From Candidatus Omnitrophota bacterium (lineage in GTDB: Bacteria; Omnitrophota; Gorgyraeia; B26-G9), in NCBI GenBank assembly GCA_018399295.1, contig JAGYOO010000093.1:1-6184 (forward strand): a DNA stretch of 6,184 nucleotides, in the 5' to 3' direction. Shown piece by piece: positions 1 through 5,493 of this stretch. The notes under the pieces were generated by a model, which worked only from the letters and a program-made list of their open reading frames with translations, made no database searches and was not told where the DNA came from. Numbering within the stretch: position 1 is the stretch's first letter; each line of letters starts with the position of its first letter. A program made the translations under genes and the position numbers.

Positions 1-492
1 AAGGATAGTTTTTCTCAGGCCGGAGGGCTTAGCGGCCCCCATCTTGAGTTTGGGTACCGGGAACTGTTCCTCGGCTTTCAGGGGGGGTGTTTGGGGGAGG
101 TCAGTGCCGGGGCATTGCTTTTGGGCACGGGGATTCTCATCTGGAAAAAATATTTATCCTGGAAGATCCCGTTGAGCTATATCGCTACGGTCGCGGTCTT
201 TACCTGGATCTTCGGAGGATCGAAACTATGCCAGGGGGATTTCATCTTTCATATCCTGTCCGGCGGACTTGTTCTGGGGGCCTGTTTTATGGCTACGGAT
301 TATGTTACCAGTCCGATAACCGGTCGGGGTAAGATCATCTTCGGCATGGGATGCGGGTTGTTGACCGGGATTATCCGGTTGTGGGGAGGATACCCGGAAG
401 GGGTCTCCTTCTCGATCCTGATCATGAACGCGGCGGTTCCGCTGATTGACCGGTTCTCCCGTCCCCGCCGGTTTGGGGTGAAAAAGGCATGA
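1..492 (+). CDS. rnfD: Rnf complex subunit RnfD (C-terminal part; 5' end outside window)
   Basis: This is an integral membrane subunit of the ion-translocating ferredoxin:NAD+ oxidoreductase (Rnf), of the NqrB/RnfD family. The frame is open from base 1, giving 163 residues with no start in the window. Family signatures are visible: ELFLGFQGGCLGEVSAGALL near fragment residues 21-40, FHILSGGLVLGACFMATD at about 83-100, and RLWGGYPEGVSFSILIMNA at about 126-144, followed by VPLIDRFSRP. About five hydrophobic membrane segments can be seen, near residues 37-50, 56-72, 85-97, 109-125 and 135-147. The FMN-carrying Thr motif of the family should lie just upstream of the window, so cofactor attachment cannot be checked. 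The usual family motif reads ATDPVTSP; here it is ATDYVTSP, with Tyr for Pro. The stop overlaps the rnfB start (ATGA), which implies translational coupling. The neighbouring RnfB argues for RnfD over NqrB. A TTG at 91 is only an internal codon, not the start. Confidence 0.93.
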   Translation, partial: KDSFSQAGGLSGPHLEFGYRELFLGFQGGCLGEVSAGALLLGTGILIWKKYLSWKIPLSYIATVAVFTWIFGGSKLCQGDFIFHILSGGLVLGACFMATDYVTSPITGRGKIIFGMGCGLLTGIIRLWGGYPEGVSFSILIMNAAVPLIDRFSRPRRFGVKKA

Positions 493-1286
493 ATGAATTT
501 TTAATGGCATTGCTGACGCTGGCCGGGCTTGGATTCGGGTTCGGGTTGATTCTCGCCTGGACCTCAAAAAAAATTCACGTGGAGACCGATCCCCGTGTTA
601 CCATGATCAACGAACTTCTTCCCGGTGCCAACTGCGGGGCCTGCGGGTTTGCCGGCTGCAATGCCTTTGCCGAGGCCCTGGTGTTAGGTCAGGCTGAAAT
701 TACCGCCTGTATTGCCTGTAATACCGAGACCCGGCATCGTGTGGCTTTGATCCTCGGTGTCTCCGCCTGTCCGATAGCCGATTCTAAAGTCGCGGTTATC
801 CACTGCGCGGGAGGGGAGAAAAGCAAAGATAAATTTACTTATCAGGGGCTTGCGGACTGCTGGTCCGCGGCCGCGGTCCTCGGCGGCAGCAAAGAATGCG
901 CCTATGCCTGTCTTGGGCAGGGAATCTGTATTCAGGCCTGTCCGTTTAATGCCATCAGTGTAGGAGAATCCGGAGCCTTGAAGGTGGATCCGGAAAAATG
1001 CCGCGGTTGCGGCAAATGTATGGCTGCCTGTCCGCGCAAACTTATAACCCTGGAAAAAAAGGGTCGGATTAAGACTGTATATATTGCCTGCAGTTCCCAT
1101 GATAAAGGTCCGGTGGCCATGAGAAAGTGCAAGGCAGCCTGTATCGCCTGTGGCAAATGCGTCCAAACCTGCCCTCTTCAGGCGATATCCATAAAAGACA
1201 ATCTGGCGGTGATCGACTATTCAAAATGCGTTAACTGTGGTAAGTGCGTGGAAGTCTGTCCGACCAAGGCCATAAAATCTCTTTAG
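489..1286 (+). CDS. rnfB: Rnf complex iron-sulfur subunit RnfB (polyferredoxin)
   Basis: RnfB is the likely entry point for electrons from reduced ferredoxin into the Rnf complex, anchored on the cytoplasmic side of the membrane. The 265-residue protein starts with one hydrophobic anchor (about residues 4-24). Next is the Fe-S domain typical of RnfB, LLPGANCGACGFAGC, with C49, C52, C57 and C74 as probable ligands. Four further [4Fe-4S] cysteine sets follow: C137/C141/C147/C151 (the C-x3-C-x5-C-x3-CP form typical of long RnfB), C171/C174/C177/C181, C218/C221/C224/C228 and C247/C250/C253/C257. At least five clusters are therefore predicted. This is more than the short proteobacterial RnfB and resembles the clostridial and Thermotoga forms. 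The ATG at 489 overlaps the rnfD stop by 4 bases and sets the expected N-terminus. Extra cysteines (C77, C94, C106, C124, C201, C214) are present. The family is certain; the cluster count is inferred from motifs. Confidence 0.95.
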   Translation: MNEFLMALLTLAGLGFGFGLILAWTSKKIHVETDPRVTMINELLPGANCGACGFAGCNAFAEALVLGQAEITACIACNTETRHRVALILGVSACPIADSKVAVIHCAGGEKSKDKFTYQGLADCWSAAAVLGGSKECAYACLGQGICIQACPFNAISVGESGALKVDPEKCRGCGKCMAACPRKLITLEKKGRIKTVYIACSSHDKGPVAMRKCKAACIACGKCVQTCPLQAISIKDNLAVIDYSKCVNCGKCVEVCPTKAIKSL

Positions 1287-1314
1287 CCGTCTTCTGTCCT
1301 GCATTCAGAAAGAA

Positions 1315-2352
1315 ATGTCCAAAAAAGCGATAGTCGCTCTCAGTGGTGGAGTTGATTCAGCCGTTGCCGCCCGGTTGCTGCTCGAGCAGGGATTCAAGGT
1401 CCGGGGGTTCTATCTGCTTCTTTCCGGGAGTGATAAAGATCCCCTTGCGGTCCGTCGGGCGGCAAGGTCTCTTAAAATTCCTTTGCAGATTCTGGATTTG
1501 CGCGACCGGTTCCAAAAGGATATTATTGATTATTTCTGCCGCGAATACCTCAACGGTCGTACTCCCAATCCCTGTGTATTCTGTAACCACATTATAAAGT
1601 TTCAGGCTCTGGAAAGACTGGCGGCTCAGGATGAGTTTATTTCCACCGGTCACTTTGCCCGGGTTAGTTTCAGCCGGAAGCAGGGGTTTTTTCGGCTTAG
1701 ACGCGGTTGCGATGGGGTTAAAGACCAGTCATATGTCCTGTTCCGGCTGACCCAGAAGATACTTTCCCGCCTGGTGCTGCCGTTAGGGGAGTTGACGAAG
1801 ACCGAGGTCTTCGGTCTGGCCAGGGATGCCGGGATAAGGGTCAGTGAGAAGGAAAGCCAGGATATCTGTTTTATTCCGGATAAGGACTATGCCGGATTTA
1901 TAAACCGTCAGTGTCCCGGCCGACTTTCCCTTCCTGGTCCGGTGGTTGACAGCCTTGGCCGGAAAATCGGCATTCACCGCGGTTGTCTGTACTACACCGT
2001 CGGCCAGCGGAAAGGACTTGGTATTGCCGCAACGCATCCTTTATATGTGCTGAAGATAGACGCGCGGCGGAATATACTGACAGTCGGGCCGGAGAAAGAG
2101 CTGAAGGCAACCGGCGCGATGCTGAAGAAGGTAACTTTTACCTCACCCGATTTCAGACGCGATGCCTTTCGCTGCCGGGTTAAAATCCGCTACCATCATT
2201 CTTCCCAGCCGGCGCGGGTCGAGAGGTCCGGATCTTGCTGGAAGGTGACATTCGACCGGCCGCAAAAATCCGTAACTCCGGGGCAGGCCCTGGTATTTTA
2301 TCAGCGTGATACAGTGCTTGGCGGTGGGATTATCCAGACCGCCCAAATTTAA
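1315..2352 (+). CDS. mnmA: tRNA-specific 2-thiouridylase MnmA
   Basis: MnmA is a cytoplasmic enzyme that uses ATP and sulfur relayed from a cysteine desulfurase to make 2-thiouridine at wobble position 34 of tRNA-Lys, -Glu and -Gln. The PP-loop SGGVDS is at residues 10-15. The catalytic region GRTPNPCVFCN covers 81-91, with C90 (just before Asn) as the family nucleophile. The second catalytic cysteine is C185 in ESQDICFIPD. TGHFAR (111-116), KDQSYVLFRL (136-145) and YTVGQRKGLG also match the family. A C-terminal beta-barrel region ends with the expected GGGII. At 345 residues it is slightly shorter than many homologues (E. coli about 368). The loop after strand 2 (about 33-44, FYLLLSGSDKDP) is shortened and lacks the usual Trp/Cys-containing stretch. 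The ATG at 1315 gives the normal MSKKAIVALSGG N-terminus, but only a weak ribosome site (AGAAAG) precedes it. It lies 28 bp after rnfB and probably shares its transcript. Confidence 0.96.
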   Translation: MSKKAIVALSGGVDSAVAARLLLEQGFKVRGFYLLLSGSDKDPLAVRRAARSLKIPLQILDLRDRFQKDIIDYFCREYLNGRTPNPCVFCNHIIKFQALERLAAQDEFISTGHFARVSFSRKQGFFRLRRGCDGVKDQSYVLFRLTQKILSRLVLPLGELTKTEVFGLARDAGIRVSEKESQDICFIPDKDYAGFINRQCPGRLSLPGPVVDSLGRKIGIHRGCLYYTVGQRKGLGIAATHPLYVLKIDARRNILTVGPEKELKATGAMLKKVTFTSPDFRRDAFRCRVKIRYHHSSQPARVERSGSCWKVTFDRPQKSVTPGQALVFYQRDTVLGGGIIQTAQI

Positions 2353-2415
2353 ATCCGGAAATTTTAAGCCTAAACTTTCTGAAAAACTTCCAGAAGAAAT
2401 AATTACTTAATTTTG

Positions 2416-2443
2416 TTGCAAAAGCTAATAAAATCATTATAAT
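2416..2443 (+). promoter_or_regulatory. Predicted sigma70-type promoter for the pilus operon
   Basis: A -35-like TTGCAA (2416-2421) and a perfect -10 TATAAT (2438-2443) are separated by 16 bp, in the most AT-rich part of the window between mnmA and pilB. Transcription would start near 2450, giving a leader of about 105 nt before the pilB ATG. An overlapping TTGTTG (2413-2418) has a 19-bp spacer and is less good. No sigma54 -24/-12 pair was seen, although pilus genes in some bacteria use one. This is a motif call only; AT-rich DNA can produce a TATAAT by chance. Confidence 0.5.
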
Positions 2444-2452
2444 TATAACATT

Positions 2453-2525
2453 AAACCATGGAACGAACTAAGGCTTTTTCCCGACAGAAAATAAGCCATG
2501 GAGGTGATTTCCATGGTTTTTCTGT
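2453..2525 (+). promoter_or_regulatory. Structured 5' leader with competing hairpins upstream of pilB
   Basis: The leader holds three CCATGG palindromes, at 2456-2461, 2496-2501 and 2511-2516. Three pairings compete. (a) AAACCATGGAA (2453-2463) pairs perfectly over 11 bp with TTCCATGGTTT (2509-2519). (b) CCATGGA (2496-2502) pairs over 7 bp with TCCATGG (2510-2516) around a 7-nt loop, extended by ACAGAAAA (2484-2491) with TTTTCTGT (2518-2525). (c) GGCTT (2472-2476) pairs with AAGCC (2493-2497), consuming bases needed by (b). A GGAGGTGAT Shine-Dalgarno sequence (2500-2508) lies partly in stem and loop of (b) and entirely in the loop of (a). Sharing of segments between alternative folds is the usual architecture of attenuators and riboswitches. 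The core motifs of c-di-GMP-I/GEMM, TPP, SAM, preQ1, fluoride and glycine riboswitches were looked for by eye and not found. The pairing is directly visible; the switch function is inferred. Confidence 0.5.
2484..2525 (+). terminator. Possible intrinsic terminator / attenuator hairpin in the pilB leader
   Basis: The CCATGGA/TCCATGG stem (2496-2502 with 2510-2516) is followed at once by five T residues (2517-2521) and, after CTG, four more (2525-2528). This is the layout of a rho-independent terminator, though the stem is short and only moderately GC-rich. The outer ACAGAAAA/TTTTCTGT pairing would use the U-tract instead and weaken termination. It could end read-through from rnf-mnmA, act as an attenuator for pilB, or simply be a Shine-Dalgarno-masking hairpin. 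Confidence 0.3.
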
Positions 2526-2536
2526 TTTCAGGCTAA
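2513..2536 (+). CDS. Candidate leader peptide (7 codons) ahead of pilB
   Basis: ATG at 2513 opens the 7-residue reading frame MVFLFSG, ending with TAA at 2534-2536. It sits 8 nt from the GGAGG core of GGAGGTGAT (2500-2508), a 9-base complement to the 16S rRNA 3' end and one of the two strongest ribosome sites in the window. An in-frame ATG at 2498 could extend it to MEVISMVFLFSG but would lie inside the Shine-Dalgarno region. The frame is the same as pilB and stops 18 nt before the pilB ATG, whose own upstream bases (2537-2554) are almost pure A/T with no Shine-Dalgarno sequence. Translation here followed by re-initiation at pilB is therefore plausible. No amino acid is strikingly enriched as in classic biosynthetic attenuators. 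So short an ORF cannot be proven from one sequence. Confidence 0.3.
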   Translation: MVFLFSG

Positions 2537-2554
2537 ACTATTTAAATTAAAATT

Positions 2555-4237
2555 ATGAAAATCGGTGAAGCCCTTATAAAAAGCAGTTTGATCAGCGTTG
2601 AACAGCTGCAGTCAGTTCTCAGGGAGCAGGAAGAAAGCAAGGAACGAGTCGGCGATATCGTTATCCGGAAAGGGCTTGTTCCGAATGACCAGTTTGCCGA
2701 ATTTCTGGCCGGACATTTCGGTCTTCCGTTTGTTCCGCTGAAGAAGATCTACAAGTCGATAAAGCCGGATGTGATCAACCTGCTGCCGGAAGAACTTGCC
2801 TATCGGTTTACGATCATTCCCCTGGAAGCCGAGGATAATGTCTTAACTATTGCCATGTCCGATCCGCTGGACATTGTTGCCGAAGATACTGTTCGGGTAA
2901 AGACCGGGCTTAAGATCAGGCGCGCGGTTGCTATTGAGCAGGAAATCATCGAGGCAATGAATTATTGTTATCATGAACTGCCGCGGCTTAAAGAACATGT
3001 TGATGATTTTGTCGGAGTTTCGGACGGCCGGGAAGGCGATGACCTGGAGAGATTGCGTGTTCAGGCCAGCGATCCGCCGGTAGTTAAATACGTCCATCAG
3101 CTTGTAGTGCAGGCGATAAATAACGAGGCCAGCGATATCCATATCCAGGCCAAGCAGGATGATGTTGAACTGCGGATGCGCGTGGACGGAGTGCTGTATA
3201 ACTTCGACCCGCCGCCGAAAAACATGCTTTCAGCGATTATTACCCGTATCAAGATCCTGTCGAACCTGAATATTACCGAACGCCGGCTTCCCCAGGACGG
3301 CCGGTTCAAGACCGCCCTGGCGCAGGACGAGGTAGATATCCGGGTTTCCTGTTTCCCTACGATTTACGGGGAAAGTATCGTGCTTCGACTCCTGAATACC
3401 TCGAGCCCGCTGTCCGGACTCGGTCAGCTGGGGTTTCTGGATAATGACGCGGAAAGATTCAAGAAGATCATTAACCGGCCTTACGGCCTGGTGCTGGTGA
3501 CCGGCCCGACCGGCAGCGGCAAAACCACTACCTTATATACCGCCCTGAACGCCATTAAATCTTCCGACCGGAAAATGGTTACTCTGGAAGACCCGGTGGA
3601 GTACAGGTTGCCGTTCCTGCAGCAGTCGCAGGTCAATTCGCAGATCGGTTTTGATTTCGCCCGCGGGCTGCGGTCGATCTTGCGACAGGACCCGGACGTA
3701 ATCATGGTCGGCGAGATCCGCGATAAAGAGACCGCCCAGATTGCCATCAACGCCTCGTTGACTGGGCATCTTGTCTTTTCCACCCTGCATACGAATGATG
3801 CTACCGGCGCGATCGCCCGGCTTATTGACATGGGAATCGAGCCGTTTTTGATCACCTCCTCACTGATCGCCGTGCTGGCCCAGCGCCTTGTCCGCAAGAT
3901 CTGTCCGGAATGTCGACAGGAGACAAAGGTGAGTCCGGAGATCGTTAAAAGCCTTTCACTGGGACAGGACACGAAATTTTTTAAGGGTCAGGGGTGTCCG
4001 GCGTGCCTGCAGAGCGGTTACCGCGGCCGCACCGCGGTGTTCGAACTGCTTGTTGTCAACGAGGGGATCCGTAAACTTATTCTTTCCCAGGGGCTTAATG
4101 AAGAGGTGGAGCGGCAGGGCCGGCTCGGCGGCATGAAGACATTGAGTGAAAGTTGCGTGGAAAAACTGCAGGCCGGAGAAACCACGATCGAAGAGCTGTT
4201 GAGAGTAACCCAGGAAAGAGGAACTGGAGATATCTGA
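2555..4237 (+). CDS. pilB: Type IV pilus assembly ATPase PilB (GspE/PilB family)
   Basis: PilB is a cytoplasmic hexameric ATPase that drives pilus extension (or pseudopilus assembly) through the PilC platform. The 560 residues are normal length. The N-terminus is an MshEN domain: two 24-residue motifs at about 2-25 and 31-54, exactly 5 residues apart, of the kind that binds c-di-GMP in MshE. The N2 domain of the ATPase follows (about 172-290, including SDIHIQ, RMRVDGVLY and LPQDGR). The C-terminal ATPase has Walker A GPTGSGKT (317-324), the Asp box TLEDPVEY (343-350), Walker B DPDVIMVGEIRD (379-390, with E387) and the His box STLHTNDA (409-416). A zinc-binding tetracysteine is formed by C450/C453 and C481/C484 and is typical of PilB/GspE but not of PilT. 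The start ATG gives the expected MKIGEALI, but no Shine-Dalgarno sequence precedes it. The pilC start follows 2 nt after the stop. A GspE role in type II secretion is the main alternative. Confidence 0.95.
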   Translation: MKIGEALIKSSLISVEQLQSVLREQEESKERVGDIVIRKGLVPNDQFAEFLAGHFGLPFVPLKKIYKSIKPDVINLLPEELAYRFTIIPLEAEDNVLTIAMSDPLDIVAEDTVRVKTGLKIRRAVAIEQEIIEAMNYCYHELPRLKEHVDDFVGVSDGREGDDLERLRVQASDPPVVKYVHQLVVQAINNEASDIHIQAKQDDVELRMRVDGVLYNFDPPPKNMLSAIITRIKILSNLNITERRLPQDGRFKTALAQDEVDIRVSCFPTIYGESIVLRLLNTSSPLSGLGQLGFLDNDAERFKKIINRPYGLVLVTGPTGSGKTTTLYTALNAIKSSDRKMVTLEDPVEYRLPFLQQSQVNSQIGFDFARGLRSILRQDPDVIMVGEIRDKETAQIAINASLTGHLVFSTLHTNDATGAIARLIDMGIEPFLITSSLIAVLAQRLVRKICPECRQETKVSPEIVKSLSLGQDTKFFKGQGCPACLQSGYRGRTAVFELLVVNEGIRKLILSQGLNEEVERQGRLGGMKTLSESCVEKLQAGETTIEELLRVTQERGTGDI

Positions 4238-4239
4238 AC

Positions 4240-5445
4240 ATGGAATTCAAATACACGGCTGCTGATAAACAGGGAAAACGGGTCACCGCCACTGCAATTG
4301 TTGACTCCATGCCGCTGCTTGTCGGCCATCTGCGCCAGCAGGGACTGACTCCGGTATCGATCGAGGTTTTGAAGACAGGCGCCATGAGCACGCTGACGCT
4401 GTTTTCCAGAAGCGTAAAGGTGCGTGAGCTGGCGGTTTTTTCTCGTCAGCTTTCAGTTATCCTGAAATCAGGTATAGTGCTGACCGAGGCCCTGGCCACG
4501 ATTACCGAAGACATGGAAAACATTTATTTCCGCGATACCATCCTGGATATCCTGGCCGGCATCTACGCCGGCGGAAGCTTTTCCGAGGGACTGTTGCGTT
4601 ATCCCCGGATATTTCCGGAGATATTCTCGTCCCTGGTCAAGACCGGGGAGGAGGTCGGGGACCTGGGTCGGGCTCTGGAGAATCTGGCCCGGTATATGGA
4701 AGATTATGAGAACATGCGGGAAAAGGTAGTTACCGCGTTTCGTTATCCCATGCTGGTATTCGGGTTTATGGTTGTGATCATGTCGGTAATGGTTCTGCTG
4801 ATAATCCCGCGGTTCAGCGCCATGTTCATCAATGCCGGATCGCGGCTGCCGCTTTTGACCCGGATTGTTGTGGGGACAAGCTCGTTTGCCCTGAATAACG
4901 CGGCTGCGAGCGTGGCTATCCTGCTGGGAAGCTGGGTTTTGGGGTGGTACCTGCTGACCGTGTTCCGGATCCGGTTCACCTGGGAATATTGCCAGCTTAA
5001 CCTGCCGGTTTTCGGGCCGATCATCCGCAAGATCATCCTTGGCCGGTTCTGCCGCACCCTGAGCACGCTGCTGATGGGCGGGGTGAATATCGTTGTCTCT
5101 CTGCGCGTGGCCAATGAGGCCACGAATAACCTGTTTTTCAGACAGGTGTTTGAAGATGTAAGGCATGACGTGATCTCCGGCGTGGCCCTCACCGAGGCGA
5201 TAAAGCCTTATCCGGAGATCCCTCGCCTGCTGGTTCGAATGGTGGCGATCGGCGAGCGTTCCGGTAACCTGGATGAGATGCTGACACGGACTGCCGACTA
5301 TTATGAAGAAGAGGTCAGCCTGAGTCTGAATAAGATGACAGCCATGATCGAGCCGCTGCTTATAATCTTTATCGGTATTGTGGTGCTGACGGTTGCTTTG
5401 GCCCTGTACCTGCCGATCTTTAACCTGTCGATGGCGGTTCATTAA
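4240..5445 (+). CDS. pilC: Type IV pilus inner-membrane platform protein PilC (GspF family)
   Basis: PilC is a polytopic inner-membrane protein that couples the PilB motor to pilin subunits. Its 401 residues match the usual length of about 400. It opens with the family start MEFKYTAADKQGKRV. Two T2SSF domains are visible, at about residues 64-190 and 267-391, each with the repeated signature VFSRQLSVILKSG...LTEAL / LSTLLMGGVNIVVSL and TGEEVGDLGRALENLA (135-150) / IGERSGNLDEMLTRTA (337-352). Three membrane segments are predicted near 169-190, 221-241 and 370-394. The frame stays open upstream to an ATG at 4153, but that start would add 29 basic residues overlapping pilB. The ATG at 4240 gives the family N-terminus, has GGAGA (4225-4229) in front and lies 2 nt after the pilB stop, so it is preferred. 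Tight spacing implies co-translation with pilB. GspF of a type II secretion system is the alternative name. Confidence 0.94.
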   Translation: MEFKYTAADKQGKRVTATAIVDSMPLLVGHLRQQGLTPVSIEVLKTGAMSTLTLFSRSVKVRELAVFSRQLSVILKSGIVLTEALATITEDMENIYFRDTILDILAGIYAGGSFSEGLLRYPRIFPEIFSSLVKTGEEVGDLGRALENLARYMEDYENMREKVVTAFRYPMLVFGFMVVIMSVMVLLIIPRFSAMFINAGSRLPLLTRIVVGTSSFALNNAAASVAILLGSWVLGWYLLTVFRIRFTWEYCQLNLPVFGPIIRKIILGRFCRTLSTLLMGGVNIVVSLRVANEATNNLFFRQVFEDVRHDVISGVALTEAIKPYPEIPRLLVRMVAIGERSGNLDEMLTRTADYYEEEVSLSLNKMTAMIEPLLIIFIGIVVLTVALALYLPIFNLSMAVH

Positions 5446-5450
5446 CATAA

Positions 5451-5475
5451 GCCCGTGCTGCTAAAGCGACACGGC
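5451..5475 (+). promoter_or_regulatory. Short GC-rich hairpin between pilC and the pilin gene
   Basis: GCCCGTG (5451-5457) pairs with CACGGC (5470-5475) with one bulged C, leaving a 12-nt loop that can partly pair inside (GCT with AGC). No T-run follows, so it is not a typical terminator. It lies just upstream of the pilin ribosome site and could act in mRNA processing or 5'-end protection, letting pilin be expressed above pilB and pilC. The fold is visible; the role is inferred. Confidence 0.35.
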
Positions 5476-5480
5476 AAACG

Positions 5481-5488
5481 AAGGAGGT
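5481..5488 (+). promoter_or_regulatory. Strong Shine-Dalgarno sequence for the pilin gene
   Basis: AAGGAGGT is an 8-base match to the anti-Shine-Dalgarno sequence, placed 5 nt before the ATG at 5494. It is far stronger than the sites before mnmA, pilC or the second pilin gene. This confirms the pilin start and suggests high translation of a structural subunit. Confidence 0.8.
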
Positions 5489-5493
5489 AGTAA

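Noticed and set aside
684..1166. 160-residue minus-strand open frame
   Set aside because: It is antisense to the cysteine motifs of rnfB; no domain and no ribosome site seen.
2376..2395. Inverted repeat TTCTG/CAGAA as a terminator after mnmA
   Set aside because: The stem is only about 5 bp, AT-rich, and has no T-run after it.
2366..2540. Near-repeat AGCCTAAACT (from 2367) and AGGCTAAACT (from 2530)
   Set aside because: Ten bases with one mismatch in AT-rich DNA; too short to treat as a real repeat or site pair.
2450..2554. c-di-GMP-I (GEMM) riboswitch before pilB
   Set aside because: The context fits, but the conserved GEMM core strings (for example the GACGCAAAGCC region and the tetraloop receptor) are not present.
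3481..3972. 163-residue minus-strand open frame
   Set aside because: It is antisense to the ATPase core of pilB, whose Walker and His boxes are unmistakable; no family features.
4153..4239. Extended 430-residue PilC starting inside pilB
   Set aside because: The added 29 residues are basic and unlike the family; ATG 4240 gives the standard N-terminus just after the pilB stop.
4468..5448. 326-residue open frame on the minus strand
   Set aside because: It lies wholly opposite pilC, is rich in His, Gln and Arg with no recognisable domain, and reflects codon bias of the true gene.
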